A stretch of DNA of 64,000 nt from Nymphaea colorata (GCF_008831285.2 NC_045138.2:19005934-19069933); one strand, 5' to 3'; counted from the stretch's first letter, positions 47,919-62,389 are shown. The notes: generated from the letters alone by a model not told the origin. Numbers and translations are program-made.

Positions 47919-50900
47919 TTAAAAACTCGGAGCAGAGTTTGCAACAACCTCCTGAGGCAGGTGGGCGCTCTGCGAATCTTGATTATTAGTCGCAACAAGT
48001 TGTTGCAAGGGCTTAAGGGCTGCTGTGAGCTGAGCAAATGATGGGCGCAGATTTTGATCGCTGCATTGAGAGTGAAAGTAATCAACAAACTGTAATAACA
48101 TCAATTTTTCTGCTTACCGTTCTAAGTAGCAGCTTATTAGCTTAGAGTTCACATTCAACCTTACGAACATTTTGAATCTGGTTTCACTCAAGCATATGAG
48201 AACTTAAACAATAGCAGAAAAGAGAAAAGAGAAAGCCATGGATAATGCAATCGTAAACAAAGTAGTCTACCAGAAAACATGGAAAAGAGAAATTTATGAT
48301 AGGAACTTTCTTCAATTAGCATAATGCACCGCATAATACTAATAGAAACTCTCTCCAATTTCCAGGTGAACGTCTAAAATTTGTATAGAAAATTTATATA
48401 TTCGAAGGATAACCAGATATTAAGAGGCTCGAGAGCATGAGTTTAATCAAGTCCTGAACCCATGAATTCATATTTGATCAATTCCGTTCCCGTATAAAAA
48501 TTTTCATCCCCAGTTCTCGCAAGATAATTATGAAACGCTTTTGTGAAGTCCATGGTGTATCGAATCTTAAAAATTCAAATGAAGACAGGATGCTTACGTT
48601 TGCCAGCATTCCCAGATTATCCTGGCGACTAAGGGATCAACTTCCTTGGGAATCTCAAGGCGACGATTCTGGAATCCAACAGCACCAACCACTTGCATTG
48701 GGTTCATACCCCTCCATGGCATTTTCAAAGTTGCAAGCTCCCACAGTATGACACCAAAGCTATAAACATCGCACCTGATCAAAATCCAGGAGTTAGTGAT
48801 CAGAAAAAGAACATTTTCTGCTCAATCCCAAGGCATCGAGACTATTAAAAAAAAAAGACAAAAGAAGAATAAATGTCTTTCACAATATGAACTTTCCACC
48901 ATATTCATTATCTAACATGCACCAGGTCCAACTGTGGTACCTTTGATCCTGCCTAACAGTTTTCCCAATTTACCAAAAAAAATTCCACGCAATAAACTGA
49001 GATTTTTATAAACTACGTAATAAATTATAAATAAAAGAAAGTCAAGTAAAACACCAAGATACATATATTTTGGGAAGGAAAACTAAACTTTAAACTCACT
49101 TTTCGTTGGATGGTTCATTGCGCAGAACTTCAGGTGCCATCCACTCTGGCTGAACATCACAACAAACATTATTTATATAAGATATTTTTCCCGGAATCAG
49201 TCGCATCCATGACTTTGACAGACAACAATTGTTGCTTTATGTGCTTTAGCTCTTACAGTTCCAGCAGTAGACTTGGAAGATAAAAATGTGTGATGCTTCA
49301 TGCGAGAAAGGCCAAAATCACACACCTGCAAAACAGTAAGCAGTGAACTTCCGATGTACGCTGTGCTAAAATAAGAAGGCAGTTGTTCCATGACCCAAGG
49401 CTTTGCATTTTGCAATGCAAATGCAAGCTTATGGCCAAAATTCTTGTATGGCATGGCATTATTCAACTATAGCAGGACCGGTGTATGGTAAATACAAGGA
49501 ATCAAATGGAAATGTCGTAAAAACAACGATGAACCAATAAGCTTCGGACAGGAACAAGCTACTCGCAGTACCTTAACATTCCAGTTTTTGTCAACAAGCA
49601 AATTTGGTGATTTGAGGTCACGGTGGACTATTGTCGGTACACTGCTATGCAAGCAATTCATTCCTTTCGCCTGTTCAACAGAAATTTGGTGTAGATAAGA
49701 ACTAAGAAATTGTAAACTGGGTCACATAAAGAGGAAGGTGAAAAAATTAAGAGGCCAATACCGACCACATCGAGAGCCATTCTTATTCTACGTTTCTCAT
49801 CTATCTGACAGTTAGGACGATGTAGAATCTTGTACAAGCTCCCTCTGTAGAAAAAAAAAAAGTACCATGCCAATACAACATAAGCAGAGTAAAAAAGAAA
49901 AAAGGGAGACCCACAATAATATGGGCTTTTGATAAATCTTGGAAAATCTTAGTATATAAATTTCAAAAATATTAGAAGATAGCAAAAACTAAGAAAACAA
50001 CATATCAAAAAGCACATAAATTAGTTTGAGAAGACCAAAATGTTCCCTTGTAATATTATTTCAGGATAATTTAGACGTAAAATTATGATACTATTCAAAT
50101 AACACCAGCATCTGCAACTATACCATGAGCCCTGGCATCAGATTTCCACAGGCACACACCTTCCTAGATTTGAAGGCAGCAGGGTTAAGTTATGCGAAAT
50201 CCTTTCAAGAACCATTCTCAGGAGTAACACTAATATCAAAGTCAATATGCTTAAAATTTTGAATCAATAAAATCAACCATGTCATCTCTCAATGGTTATC
50301 ATGTAATGGACAATCAACTACTCATAGTAATGATTAAAAAAAATGATAAAAGTTCTAATTGAGAATTGGGTTAAAAAAGAAAAAAGAAAATAATTGTCAC
50401 TTTCTGGCTTATATCATCTCTCAATTTCATATCAAGAGATATTACCAAGGACATGTCATTTATGAGGGGAAGTGAACGAATTTACCTAGGAAGGAACTCT
50501 GTGACAATGGAAAGGTGAGGAGGACGAGTGACTGCACCCATAAAAAGAACAACATTTGGATGCCGCAGCCGGCGCATGATTTTGACCTGAAAAAACGATT
50601 TCAGGCCTATTATGCCTTTTGCAAATGAGAAGCTTAAGCATTTTCTGTAAAATATAATCAGAACCGAGCAAACAGCCACACATACTAGGACTTACTTCAG
50701 TTTTGAATTCCTGCAATGCATCCCCAGAGAATTCCTGATCCAAGAATTTCTTTACTGCTACTTCCTAACATTTGAAGTCATCACCATAAGACACTTAAGA
50801 CATGGGTTGCTCATGAAAATGATACATGAAAAATGTACGTTTGAGGTGTACTAAAAAGCTTCATTTCCCAGTAAGAACACTAAAAACTAGAATAATGAAG

Positions 50901-53900
50901 GAAAAAGCCTGTACAAGAGAGTCAATAAAGAAAATGTACTTACTGTGCCATTCCAATCAGCATGATAAACTTCTCCATATGAACCTGCAAATAAAAATCA
51001 TGCATCATATATTTGAGCCTCTAAAATAAAAAGGACTGTAACCAAGAAGGTTAAAAGCCATGAAAAATTGGGCACAAATAACATTTTATCCTTCGATCAC
51101 ATGCACTTCAAATTGTTAATCATCCACGACGAGCACCATGCACATTGTACAACAATTGATCATACATAAATCCACTGGACAGATGAACGTAAACATAGCA
51201 CTAACTGAAAATCGACAAGCTTGTAAAGATAGCATGCTTGCTTCAGATAGGTGAACCTGATGATTACCAGAAGTAAACATATAACATATGCACATCCACC
51301 CAAGAATGATCTTCAACCTTACAAACAAAAGTTGACCTATGGTTGACTGAAAATTATATGCAGTGCATATCTGCTACCAAAGGAAACAGAAAAACGCCAA
51401 TATAAAGCAGCACAGCGTCAACTTAAGGTCTTAGACATGCATGGAACCAGGTTCAGACCATAGACCTTCAGTACTAACTCTTCAGTGTCAAGAGAAAAGA
51501 AAAACGGCAGTACCTAAGCCAATACGTTCACCAATAACCAGGTCTTCCCATCGAATTTCATATTCAGCTACATCATCCAACATCGGGTCTAGCTTACTCA
51601 AACTAGCATGGATTGTTAGTGCTGAAGACTCCTGGGAGCCGAAGGACCCATCGTTTGTCCACAGCCTTTGCTCATTCTCGGCTCTCATATTCTTAGGGTA
51701 AACATTTCTTCCTTGAACTTCAGCATTTTTTGGGGCCTCCCTGCCACAAATCAAATTTCCATGCTCTTTATCTTGCCCAGCTTTATTCTGAAAACTCTCA
51801 GTCAGAAAAGAAAGTTTCCCCACTCCTGCAGGAGAGTCCCAAGTGAATAACCTATCACATTAATGTATCCATGCAATTACTAAAGAGCCACTATCATATG
51901 GGAGAAACATGACAATATCAGGGAATGTACCTGTCACATCGTTTGCTTTATTTGACTTCACATTTGAAACACCAGAAATCTTGGAGACATGCACATTCTT
52001 AAACTCTGGCGTCATGTCCTCAATAGACGAATTGGACAAGCTCGATGAAGATGAATATGAACCTTTGACAGCCAAGTTTTTCAATGGGAAAAGACCTTCA
52101 ACAAATTCTTGCTGTTTTGTCCTTGGCACCTCATTAGTCCTGTGTTTCCATGCAGCTGGTCCCGGTGGTCTTCCAGGACCAGCAGCAATATTTTCTCTGC
52201 GCCTCTGGAAATCAATAACCTTGTCCTCATTAACTTTATTCTGTTTTCTGGGGCCAATAATATGAAAAGGATTTAGATCTGCAAAAAGCTGGTGCGAGTC
52301 TACAGGCTCTTGAGAATATGGTGTTCCATTTAGCTTCTCTTTTACTTCATCATGAAGAAGGGAGGCTCCCACATCCTCTGTTGTTGGCTTTGAAGACAAA
52401 GAAGCTGCAGCTGAAAATAATGAGATCTCATGCAGCTGATTTTTATTAAGCAAGATATCAGACATTTTGCCAGTACCTGCAGAGACAGTAGAGATAGCTC
52501 CACTGCTTGAAATGTAATTCGGAAATTTCAGAACCATTTTCTCAGAAGCATTATTCCAACCTGAAATACTGTTTTCTGTATTGCATTTTCCGCTGGCTGA
52601 GTTGTACTCACTGCCCGGTGAAACTACAGTTGACGTATCAAAACTGGGGATCTCAGTGGCCTTTGGAAGTGGAGAGTTGTGGAATTTATGTCCATTCATG
52701 TCTGAAGCAGGATCTTTTGTACTGAAAATATCAGCTGGAATGAGAGTTCCAGGGGCTCCCATGAGATCAACTAAAAACTCCCTGCAGCAAAAAGAAAAAT
52801 GCATTGAAAGAGAGAGAAGTGAGATGACTTTATGTAAACCTCTCTATATAGCATAGAAGAAAAATTCATCACCTTGATTTTCCTATATTAACTTGTTCTT
52901 GAGGTGACTTGTGTATCAGAAAAAAGACAGGGTATGGCATCCAGAAAGGACAAACCTCCTTCTCTACATTTAGCACTCCTACCCAACTTTATGCATTTTC
53001 TAAGTGCCAACTCTTATCCCAATCATTCAGCAGTTGTGCTACTCTTGGATGAGGTTGAATGCTAGTTCAGCATAAGTCAACCAAATCCAATATGGTGCAT
53101 CAGATCCAGAACAGGCCAGAATAGATACATCAATACATTCTGCATCTTAATGGAACTTTTTGATCCTAGTGATTCCTGGGAAGGTTTGTTCTGAAAGTCT
53201 TCCTAAAATTTTGTGTTTCTTAGGATGATACAGATAGTCAAAAAATTTAAAAACACAAAACATCTTACATAAATACATAAATAATGAACAAAATTCAAAA
53301 TAATATTAAAATTCAAAAAAAGATAAGAATATCCACTTAAGCATGAAAATGTTGAATCCGAGATGCAGCTAACAACAAATCTGAAACAAGAAATCACAAA
53401 ATGCTGAACAAGGAAGAAGACCTGTCATCTTCCGCTTTGATTATGTTAACTGCACCATCATCAACGCCAGTGTAGAGGCTTCCTTTAACCAACCGGCAAG
53501 GAAAACCAACAGAATCTGCTATGACCTGCACCAGCAACACAAAATATAGAAATATACATAATATTCAAGAAGTTATACAATTATTAAAATGTTGATGAAT
53601 CAGAGAGTACTTTCAACTCCAAAGATCTAGTCTAGTTTGAATAACAGAATCCAAGCACAAAATTTTGAATATCATTTCTAGTTCTATACAGAATTGAGTA
53701 AGAGTGGTCTGCTGACTCACTGATTTTAAACAAGTAACTTCAATATTAGGACCATGATAATTGATAAATGATAACTATTGTAAGTAAATTTCTAAACCGT
53801 AGGTAAGTCAAGGTGTATAACTGTATAAATATTAACAGAGCTTTCACCACATTGCTTACACATTATTCTAGTTTAACGTCTGAAAGTCATTTTTTTCTGT

Positions 53901-56900
53901 CCATTTGTTTGAAATATTGGTTTATCACCATTTACCATCACATCACCTTGGTTGTGCCTATAATTTTTTTGGTGCATTTACCAGATTTCACCATGATGAA
54001 TGAATTTCTCATACCTTCTTTAACTGACATTTAGCACCTTGTTCAAACAACTATTAATTCTTATGTTTCAGTTATGCAGTACGAGGAAATTCTATTACTT
54101 TTCTTCAGGCATCAACTTGACCAGTCATAGTTTGTGAGCCCTTGTACCTGACATCCTCCAAGGTGCATGCACAGAGTTTTTCAGTAGAACAGCAGTGCAA
54201 CAGCAGAGGTAATTGATCACTAACGCGATCAAATAATTTATTAAAGGACTGCATTGTGGTAATAGCTCTATAGACACGATAATAGGAGTGAAATGGCAGC
54301 TCAAAATTGGCTGCACCTACACTCCCGAGTAGATATCTCTTCTTCGCTATCAATTTGATTTTGGTGCCCAATTTACAAGATCCTTTGTTTCATTCAATTT
54401 TGATGCCCTTTACTAAGCATAAGATAACTGAGAAAAATGACTACTGATAGAGTCAATAGACAACCAAACTGCATCAATGAAACCTCACCTTGAATAGTAG
54501 AGATCTATGTCGAGATAGGCCAACTTTCAAGCATCCAAGAGGCAAGAAGCTTGTCTGCAGAGAAGACCGAAGTTTACTACTATTCTCAATCCATCTGGCT
54601 ACCGTATCATTTGCATCTTTAACTGGACCACCCATATGTTCAACAATAAGGTCAGCAATTCGTTGCACCAACCTGCTGCTTACAGATCCACCTTCAGCAG
54701 CTCGACAATCCATAGCAATACAACGTGAAATTTGTTCCAGCTCCTCTAGTGCTGGATCAATGGCTCGATTAACTATGACAATTTCAGACCCTGCATCAAC
54801 CACAGTGGCTTGTAGGTCAATAAGTGAAGGCATTTTCCCTTGACCTGCAGGTTCTGCTGAGGTACTGAGTATGTCATAGAATCCATCCAATACTTTCTCC
54901 TCATAGTCAAGCAACCCATATTCCTGTTAACCACAGTGTAGAGAATAAAAGTCACATCCAAAAAAATATAAAGAATATCAAAAAAGCCTGGGTATCTTTA
55001 AGGACAAATGGGTCCAGCAACTAATTTTTATCAGATAGGACATGAAAACTACAGCAATAGCTATGCAGCACATATAGCAAAATATCATCATTTTATCCTT
55101 TTATGTCTACAGTAGCATCAAGTAAGAGGCAAATAAAATGGTAAGGATGGGGATGATTATCACACTAAATAAAACACAATTTACTCAATTTAGCATGGCC
55201 ATATGTTCAATGTGCTATAGTTGGATTGTTAACAAAGAGAAATACATTTTACCAGATTCAGGACAATATTATTCAAATGGAAGGTGATAAGAGAGTCATG
55301 AGCAAGACAAAAACAACTAAAGTAGTTCTTTATATTTCAAGATTTGGAATACTATAAATTAAATATTGTCAAAAGCTAAAACAGTGTAATATCTAAAGTC
55401 TCACTTTTGGATAAACATATGAAATCTTTAGCTTGAGACAGCCATCAAGTGAAGTTTCAGGTCCGGGACTTATCATGGAAACTAAACATAAGGCTGACTT
55501 GTTTAGCATAAAAGTCTTGTACACTTTTTTCCTTTTAGTGGGAAAGAAAAGAGAACAATCTTTCCATACAATAGACCATGCAAATGCCTTAAAAATGATT
55601 AACTTGAACAATTTACCATGCATATGTGTAGCACTACTCCATAGGAAACTTTGCAGTAAGCACACAAGAAAATAAAGAACCCAATGACGGATATGGAAAT
55701 TGGAAGTCTTACTAATTAGGTCAAATTTATAGTGGTATTGGAGATACACCTTGCTTTGCATGAGCTTCTTAATGAAACTTCGTTTCAAAACAGGCTAATC
55801 CTTGCGTGGTGAACATTTGTTGATATGACCTAATCTATCAGATGTGTTCACCCCTTTTGCATAATGGAATACAAAGAAAATAGGGAGAAGTAAGAAACTG
55901 CCATTTGCCTGATAACTTTCATCTTTTGTGCACAAGGAATAGACGATGAGATCAGAAGTTTTATTAAATAATAAGATCTATGTGACAAATATACTACATG
56001 GAGAGATTATTATCTTGCTTTCTTTCTACAATCAGAAATCTTGACTTCTGAAATTCAAGCAAATGCCACCGCAATTCCCACCAAACCAAACTGCAACTTT
56101 TCATAGTACATCATGTGAGGCATAGATGTCATGTTGTCTTCCTGCAGAAGTGATGAGGATGTAACCTGCCATATGTTCCAATGCATGTAGGATGATAAGA
56201 CAAATTGAAACACATAAATAGGATTATTATCGCCCTTTCCATTCAGACCGTGAGAATACTTCTGCCATATAGGTTGAGTTCATTTCGCATGCACCTCTGT
56301 CTCATGAAATGCCGTAAAAAACTATAAATCTGAATTGCTCTATCTCCTTCCTATTCTTCTTGACTCTCCATTTTATCATTCACCATTCTCTTCTTTTCCC
56401 TTTCTTGCATGGACTGAAAACAGGCGATCTATACATCACAATCCATTTTATCAGAACTACGCACATGCCACAATTTTATTGTCATTCCTCTCCTGAGGCC
56501 AAGCAAATGATACGCCCGTGCCCACGTTACATCTCATGCTACATTTTTGCTTCCATTCGTCTCCTAAAATCATGCAAACGATTCTTCAGCATTACGAAGT
56601 TTCTGCTTCTACAATGAACTTTCACTATCACGCATCCATACAAGGAACCATCCGTGCGTCGCCCCCAAACTGGCCAACAACCGCTGACCCATAATTGTGC
56701 GATCAATGCAACCAAAAAAGGTGAATTTTAAAAATCATAAATACCAATAAATGCTGTAGCTGAGAAACTCCTACCCCAACTCCCCAAAACCGGAAAATCC
56801 GCGTAATTCTTACACAAGTCAACGAAAAAGAAAAATACCAAAATTTGCCGAAGTACATTAAAGCCAATCAGCACAAACCACAAAAGGGATTAAGAATTCT

Positions 56901-57455
56901 TCTCCAAGTATAGATGAAAATCTCAGGCAAAGTGCGCACAAAAGAAACATAAAAACCCTAGAATATCCATACCCAGTACCGCCTGGACTGAGCTCCCGCG
57001 GCATCCCCAACACGAACGGACAACGCAGGTGCATGGCCGAGGCTCATGAGAGTGGCCGCATGGATCTGCTCCTTATCTGGGTCGTCCCTGAGGTCGCTGT
57101 TCGACGCGGAGATCGCCAGGGCCAGCTGATACTGGAATTCCTCCTCCGACGTGTAGAAGTCCGTCATCCCTGTCTCCGCCACCGACGGGGCAGTGACGGT
57201 GTTTTGTTCATCACCTGCACTGGCGGCCGTAAGCGAAGCGAAGCCGCCACCGCCAGCGGGAGAGGGAGCGGAGGACGACGAAGACGAAGGAGAGGGGGTC
57301 ACTGCAATCGCGCCGGAGGTCCAGCAGGGGGATGCTCGATGATCCGATCCGCACGATTGGGCGGGAGTGGCCGCGCCGCCGGCGTCGTTCGATCGGGGCG
57401 GCTCATGGCTGCCGCCAATGTGCAGCTTCCGGAAAATGTGCTTCATCTTCGGCAT
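47919..57455 (-). CDS. EDR1/RAF3-like group B3 Raf-type MAPKKK, 1,003 aa, 14 exons
   Basis: A protein kinase of the plant Raf-like B3 MAPKKK group (CTR1, EDR1, RAF3, SIS8 relatives), cytosolic signalling in defence, stress and hormone responses. Exons in transcript order: 57,455-56,973; 54,923-54,489; 53,525-53,422; 52,781-51,931; 51,825-51,514; 50,984-50,944; 50,764-50,696; 50,586-50,486; 49,844-49,766; 49,670-49,572; 49,325-49,257; 49,149-49,100; 48,774-48,598; 48,060-47,919. All are GT-AG and the frame is unbroken (3,012 bases with stop). The N-terminus is [15 protein letters not shown]; an EDR1 domain spans about 104-340 ([16 protein letters not shown] to [19 protein letters not shown]); a Ser-rich linker follows. 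Kinase landmarks: G-loop IGLGSYGEV (726-734), VAVK lysine K747, HRDLKSPN (841-848, catalytic D843), DFG (861-863), PEWMAPE (882-888), [11 protein letters not shown] near the end. All catalytic residues are present, so an active kinase is expected. The kinase domain looks closest to Arabidopsis RAF3 (from memory). Intron 9 has a weak donor, GTCGGT. Confidence 0.95.
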
Positions 57456-57690
57456 CGCGAGAGGAAGGCGGAGGAACCGCTGCCCCCGATATGTAGCCCG
57501 AATCTCCCTGGTAAAAACGACCTCGTCGTTGGTCCTAATTCACAGAGATGCCCTTCCAGTGTTGGGAGTACGTTGGCCTCGTCACCGATGGAATATTCGT
57601 GGGCTTAATGACGAAAACGTCCTTCACTAAGTGAAGTGACTCTGTGCCAATGAGCTTCGAGTTATCGTGTTCACTTTAGAAAAAAAAGTG

Positions 57691-57726
57691 TAGGGTTTTA
57701 ACTCAACTTAATGCAAAACCCTAAAA
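57691..57726. promoter_or_regulatory. Pair of telobox-like motifs upstream of the kinase gene
   Basis: TAGGGTTTTA (57,691-57,700) and AAACCCTAAAA (57,716-57,726) are facing telobox-type motifs, about 240-270 bases before the kinase start codon on its promoter side. Teloboxes are known in plant promoters; function here is inference. Confidence 0.3.
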
Positions 57727-58439
57727 TTTTCAACAAATATGCAATACAAAGAAAAAAAAACTTACTAATTTATTGTAGTTCTATTATAGCAAACACACCG
57801 GTGACCTGATTTTTTTTAAAGAAATTTTGTGTTAAAATTATAAGATTATTTATAGATCCTTGCAAATTAGCAAATTTACGGTTGGTGCCAAATTCGGCTT
57901 TTTGTGCATTTTAAGATATTAGATGTTAGATGTTTAAATGTTTGTTGTAATGTTGATTTGAAGCTTTCTTGATTGCATCATAATGCTAAGTGGAGAATAT
58001 GCATTAATTAACCACAAGTTTGTGCTTAAAAGTTCATTTATCACTTCTAAGCCATAACAAAATAGAACTTCTTATAGTCATTCACTTTGCATGCATGATC
58101 CTATCGATGACATGTTGCCGTTCTTTTCGATGAGCGGGAGGATATTCTCACTGCTTGAGTGAAGACCGAAGCCTCTGCCTTTGGCCCTTTCCCATCATCC
58201 CTTCAAGTTCAGAGCTGTAGTGCTTCAGGGTACCATCCCACTATACTTTAACTTGCATATCAATATCAATGGCAAATCCATAATGCATAAAAATTAAGCA
58301 AAAAAATAACGGTTTGAATCCAGATTGTATTCAATTGTACCAGATTCTACTAACCAGATCCAAATCCAACATTTACTTATATGGGTCGGATCTTTATCAC
58401 ATTTAAATAGAATACCCATACTGGACTTCGGATGCAACT

Positions 58440-58560
58440 AAAAACTGCAAAACGGACGTCAACCTACGGTGGACTAAATGGTAAGAGTACCCACGCCAGT
58501 GGCACCCGATGGCAGTTTGAAATTCTTGAGAGGTACGAGGGTATTTTAAGGCGTGGGACG
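58440..58560 (+). mobile_element. SINE-like, tRNA-derived fragment
   Basis: GGTGGACTAAATGGTAAGAG (A-box-like) precedes GATGGCAGTTTGAAATTC (degenerate B box) by about 35 bases. Resembles the heads at 38,580 and 39,965 in layout. Confidence 0.3.
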
Positions 58561-60059
58561 CAGCGCAGCCTCTGGGAGGCGGATCGTTTTGAAATTGGTC
58601 AGAGGGAACTCGCAAGACGGAGCAGGAGTAGGTCTGGGCCCCACTTTGTATGTCCGAACAATGTCGACCGTCGATTGGTGCCACGTTTTCGTTTTGGACG
58701 CTCAAGATCGGGCGTCCTGGACATACATGTTTCGCCTTTTATCCGCACAGAACCCCGACTTCTGTGTTAAGCAACTGTGAATTTATTTAAAATTGGCCCA
58801 ACTAATGAAGAAAATGACAGGAGACGTCCTTCCCGCGGTTGAAATCGCGAAATAATGGAAAAATTAACGCGAGCGTGGGGTGATACGAGTTGTATGTATT
58901 TTAATTATCTATTTTAAAAGTTACTTTAAAATACTTTTGGTTATTTTAAATTTTAAAATGGAACATAAAGCAATAAAAACGGATGTATAACAATGTAAGG
59001 GTGGTTGATTTACGAATTTCCTCTATTTCTCGGGGTTTTCTTTGGTGGAAATCTCCTCCATTTCTTAGTAACGAATTTAACTGCCTACTTTTTATGTCTT
59101 ATGTTTAAAGGCAAAGTTTAACTTTAAAAAAGATTATGTAGTTGACCACCTTTAAATTTGACGAAGCAACATAAATACGCTTTCATTGTGCATATTCCTA
59201 AGAAAAAAGAGTTTGAGGAATTAGTTTTCAAAAGTAATTACCTTTTTAATCAGTAATTATCGCACTTGGGTTTTACCTTACTAGTTACATTATTTCCCTA
59301 AGTGCAAAGATGACCACATAAAAAAAAGTGTTTTCTTAATAAAACAGTCATTAAAAAACCCAACAAAAATATACGTAAAAAAATATTCGCCGAAATCCGA
59401 CAATAAACTAAATCTCCTTTGCTTTGCAGGACAAATAACTTTAACCGAGTACTTAAAAACCTGAGGTTTATAGCATATTGCAAAATAAAAGAAAAAATAA
59501 AAAAATAATAATTAATCAATTATAGCCTTTTAAAACATCATAATGTTTTCAAAAATAATAACAAAACAATGATGTCACATGCTTTGAAGAACTTGAGATC
59601 ATATCAATATAGTTAGTAACTTGAACAATAAGTTGGGTCTTTTCATGTAATCTCATCATCAATACACCAACAAGTTTTGAAGAAAGGCTTCTAAAAGTGA
59701 AATAGTGGCAAACTTGTTATAGTGTTTCGTGAATCTGCTCCAATTGATAGCGTAGACACACGAAATAGTTTGTTACTATTTTGATTGCAAAGAATCCCCC
59801 AAAATTAATTCCTTTGTTGTTCAAATATAGGTACGTAGAAGGAAAATATATCTACTTAAATAACGGATCATAAGGGGAAATTTAAGACTTAGTCCACAGG
59901 AATGTTAGATTGAGCAGATCCAGATGGCACATCAGACCAAAGTTTTGAAAAAAAAAATTGAATATAAAAAAATTAACATCAAACTAAGAACTCATATTGG
60001 ATTCAGATTTAGAAAATAACATCTATGTCCAATACCTATTCATTTTAAAACTCGGTCCT

Positions 60060-60240
60060 TAACAAATCATAATGCAGCTCGAATTCTGCTGTCTATTTAA
60101 AAATTGGATCCAAATCATATTCAGGTTGTGATTTTGAAAATCGGATAAGATTATGGTATGTTTTTTTTTTTTTTCTGTTTGTGTTTGAATCCGAATTCGA
60201 ATTCGAATATGTGAAGATCCGATAACTCTACGGCCGGCTG
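60060..60240. repeat. GAATCCGAATTCGAATTCG-type repeat patch
   Basis: Contains GGATCCAAATCATATTC, TTTTGAAAATCGGATAAG and GAATCCGAATTCGAATTCG, the same word type as the interior of the hAT-type MITE at 13,342-13,729. No ends identified. Confidence 0.4.
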
Positions 60241-60329
60241 TAAACATTGATTGCACGTCTCCTGTTCAATAGGGGAGTACACCTAGCTTCCAACTTATTT
60301 CCAAGAAAAAAGGATTCTTCTTGTCGGAG

Positions 60330-60485
60330 CCAAGGTGGGGTCCACATAGGCCTTGGCCCCACCTAAAAAAATATTTTTTTTAAAAATTCACTTGTTTTAT
60401 ATAAAAATTTTAAAAAATGATATTTCGGCCTATTGAAAATTTAAAAACTTTAATTCGACCTACCTCATGAAAAATTTCTACCTTC
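60330..60485. repeat. Dispersed GGAGCC...'ATGATATTTCGGCC' repeat copy
   Basis: Starts GTCGGAGCCAAGGTGGGG, continues through A/T runs to AAAAAATGATATTTCGGCC and CTCATGAAAAATTT. This copy links the GGCGGAGCC fragments and the 'ATTTCGGCC' fragments into one element, since both occur here in order. Confidence 0.55.
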
Positions 60486-62389
60486 TCCCCTGTTTGCAAG
60501 AGCATAGTTCTTGCAAAAAACACAATACCAAAAAATACCAAGCCATCTGAAATTGAAATTCACATAAGGACCAATCCAAACAAGAGTGGGTTTGGATATG
60601 GTGGAAACGGGTCGAATCCTTGATGGATTCCGGCATGTTTCGGACCACATTCGGGTTCTGTGAATCAAAGTTCATTCTGTTATTCTTTAGAACCTCAATC
60701 AAGTGCGTTCTGATGGTACCTGTTTGTCTAGGAAACATATATTTATTATTCACATATGTATGATAAAATAATAATAGCGTTACTTGTTATGTTTATTTGT
60801 TATGCATTATTCAACCTTTTCTTTCCATATAATGGTGATTTTCCTCCTTCGGGGATTTCTCAGTTCGAGGGACAGTTGATAGGTGCTGTTTTGTGAATTT
60901 GCCTAATGACAAATTCATACACCAACTATATTGTAGAGTTCCATAAATTTGTCTCAATCTTTGAGTTGATTTATAAAACATTTGATTTATAAAACAACAA
61001 CACACTATTGCTATTACTAAACGCCCCCTCTTTGTAGGAACAGACATTTATGAACAAGGAAAGATTTAGTGGATTGAGTCCTTACACAAACAAAACCTAC
61101 AATGGGAATGTTACAAACATGCATGTTTGCTGATGTTTAGTATAAATTAATTATGTTGCAATTATTGCTAAATGCTAATAATGTGAAAGTATCATGAATT
61201 ATCCCATAGTCATAAATTAACAAAAAAGGAGTTCAAAAAACTGTCCAGTTTTATCGGATGTTTTCAAGGAGACAGTGTGCCAGATGGCTAAAACTTAAAA
61301 ATTCATTACTAAAGAAACTATGAATAGTCACTAAAGCCACTACAATATTAATTTAATGACTGTACTTTAGTAACATATTTTTTATTTACACTTGTCAAGT
61401 TGATGGATAAAATGCCGTTTAGAAAATCCAAAAAATCGGGTACTAAAAGTCCTTGGCACCAGCTGCCATCTTTGTGCTTTTATAATATTTCAGATTAGCT
61501 GGGACAAGAAAATATCATGTTTTATTTGAGAATAGACATGCCAACAAGATTTTCATCAACTAGTAGGTGATTCATGGACTTAAGATCCACAAATTGAAGC
61601 AAATAAAATCGTTCAATATTAACTAGTGGACAACTGCCTAAACGAGGCCAATCTATAAAGAAGCACACCACACGTTCAAGGATTCAATGTCCACAATAAA
61701 AAATCGAGGATAAAAAAGTCTTGAGATCTGAAATCCCACGAACAGGATCTAAGAACCACAGTTCTTAGACCTAAACGTACTTTGTTTTGCCTTGTCGATA
61801 CTTGTCCATTTGGTTGCATATGAAGCCGAGATTTTCAAACTTGTTTTCATCGTCCAATTCTTCTATATGTCAGATAGAGACCATAATTTCAGGTGTTCTT
61901 TTGGTTAATCGAGGTTCTAAATTTTTTTTTTGTTTAGATCTTATTTATTAATGTTGATATTAACATATTCTGTATTTCTTCCAAGCCGTTCTTAAAATAT
62001 TTAAATAAGGTTATAAGGAAATTTTTAATATCTCAAATGAACTTTATTATATAGCAAAATAGGAGGCCTTTGTTTGTGGATTATTGCGAAAAGGTCAAAT
62101 CTTAAATCAAAATTTCCTAAGAACTGCCTTAAATTGTTATTAATTGGACATCTTTTATGGTGGACAAACAGATCGGATATTGGATCAGCAAACACATTCA
62201 GAACCGGATCGTATTCGAACACAATTAGTGTGCGTGTGGGATCCGGGCACCACCAGGCTTGCAGCATCCTTTTGGATCTAGACGATTCTCATGCATGGCT
62301 TTAAAAATTAAGAGTTTATTAACTTTAACAAACTAAGCTGTTCTCTTGTTCATCATTCAAATAGTTTTTGTTTATATATATATATAAGG

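Noticed and set aside
51909-52265. 118-codon + strand frame
   Set aside because: Antisense shadow of kinase exon 4.
57033-57608. 191-codon frame on the + strand, Arg/Gly-rich
   Set aside because: It is the antisense shadow of the first kinase exon, which is GC-rich and therefore open in several frames.
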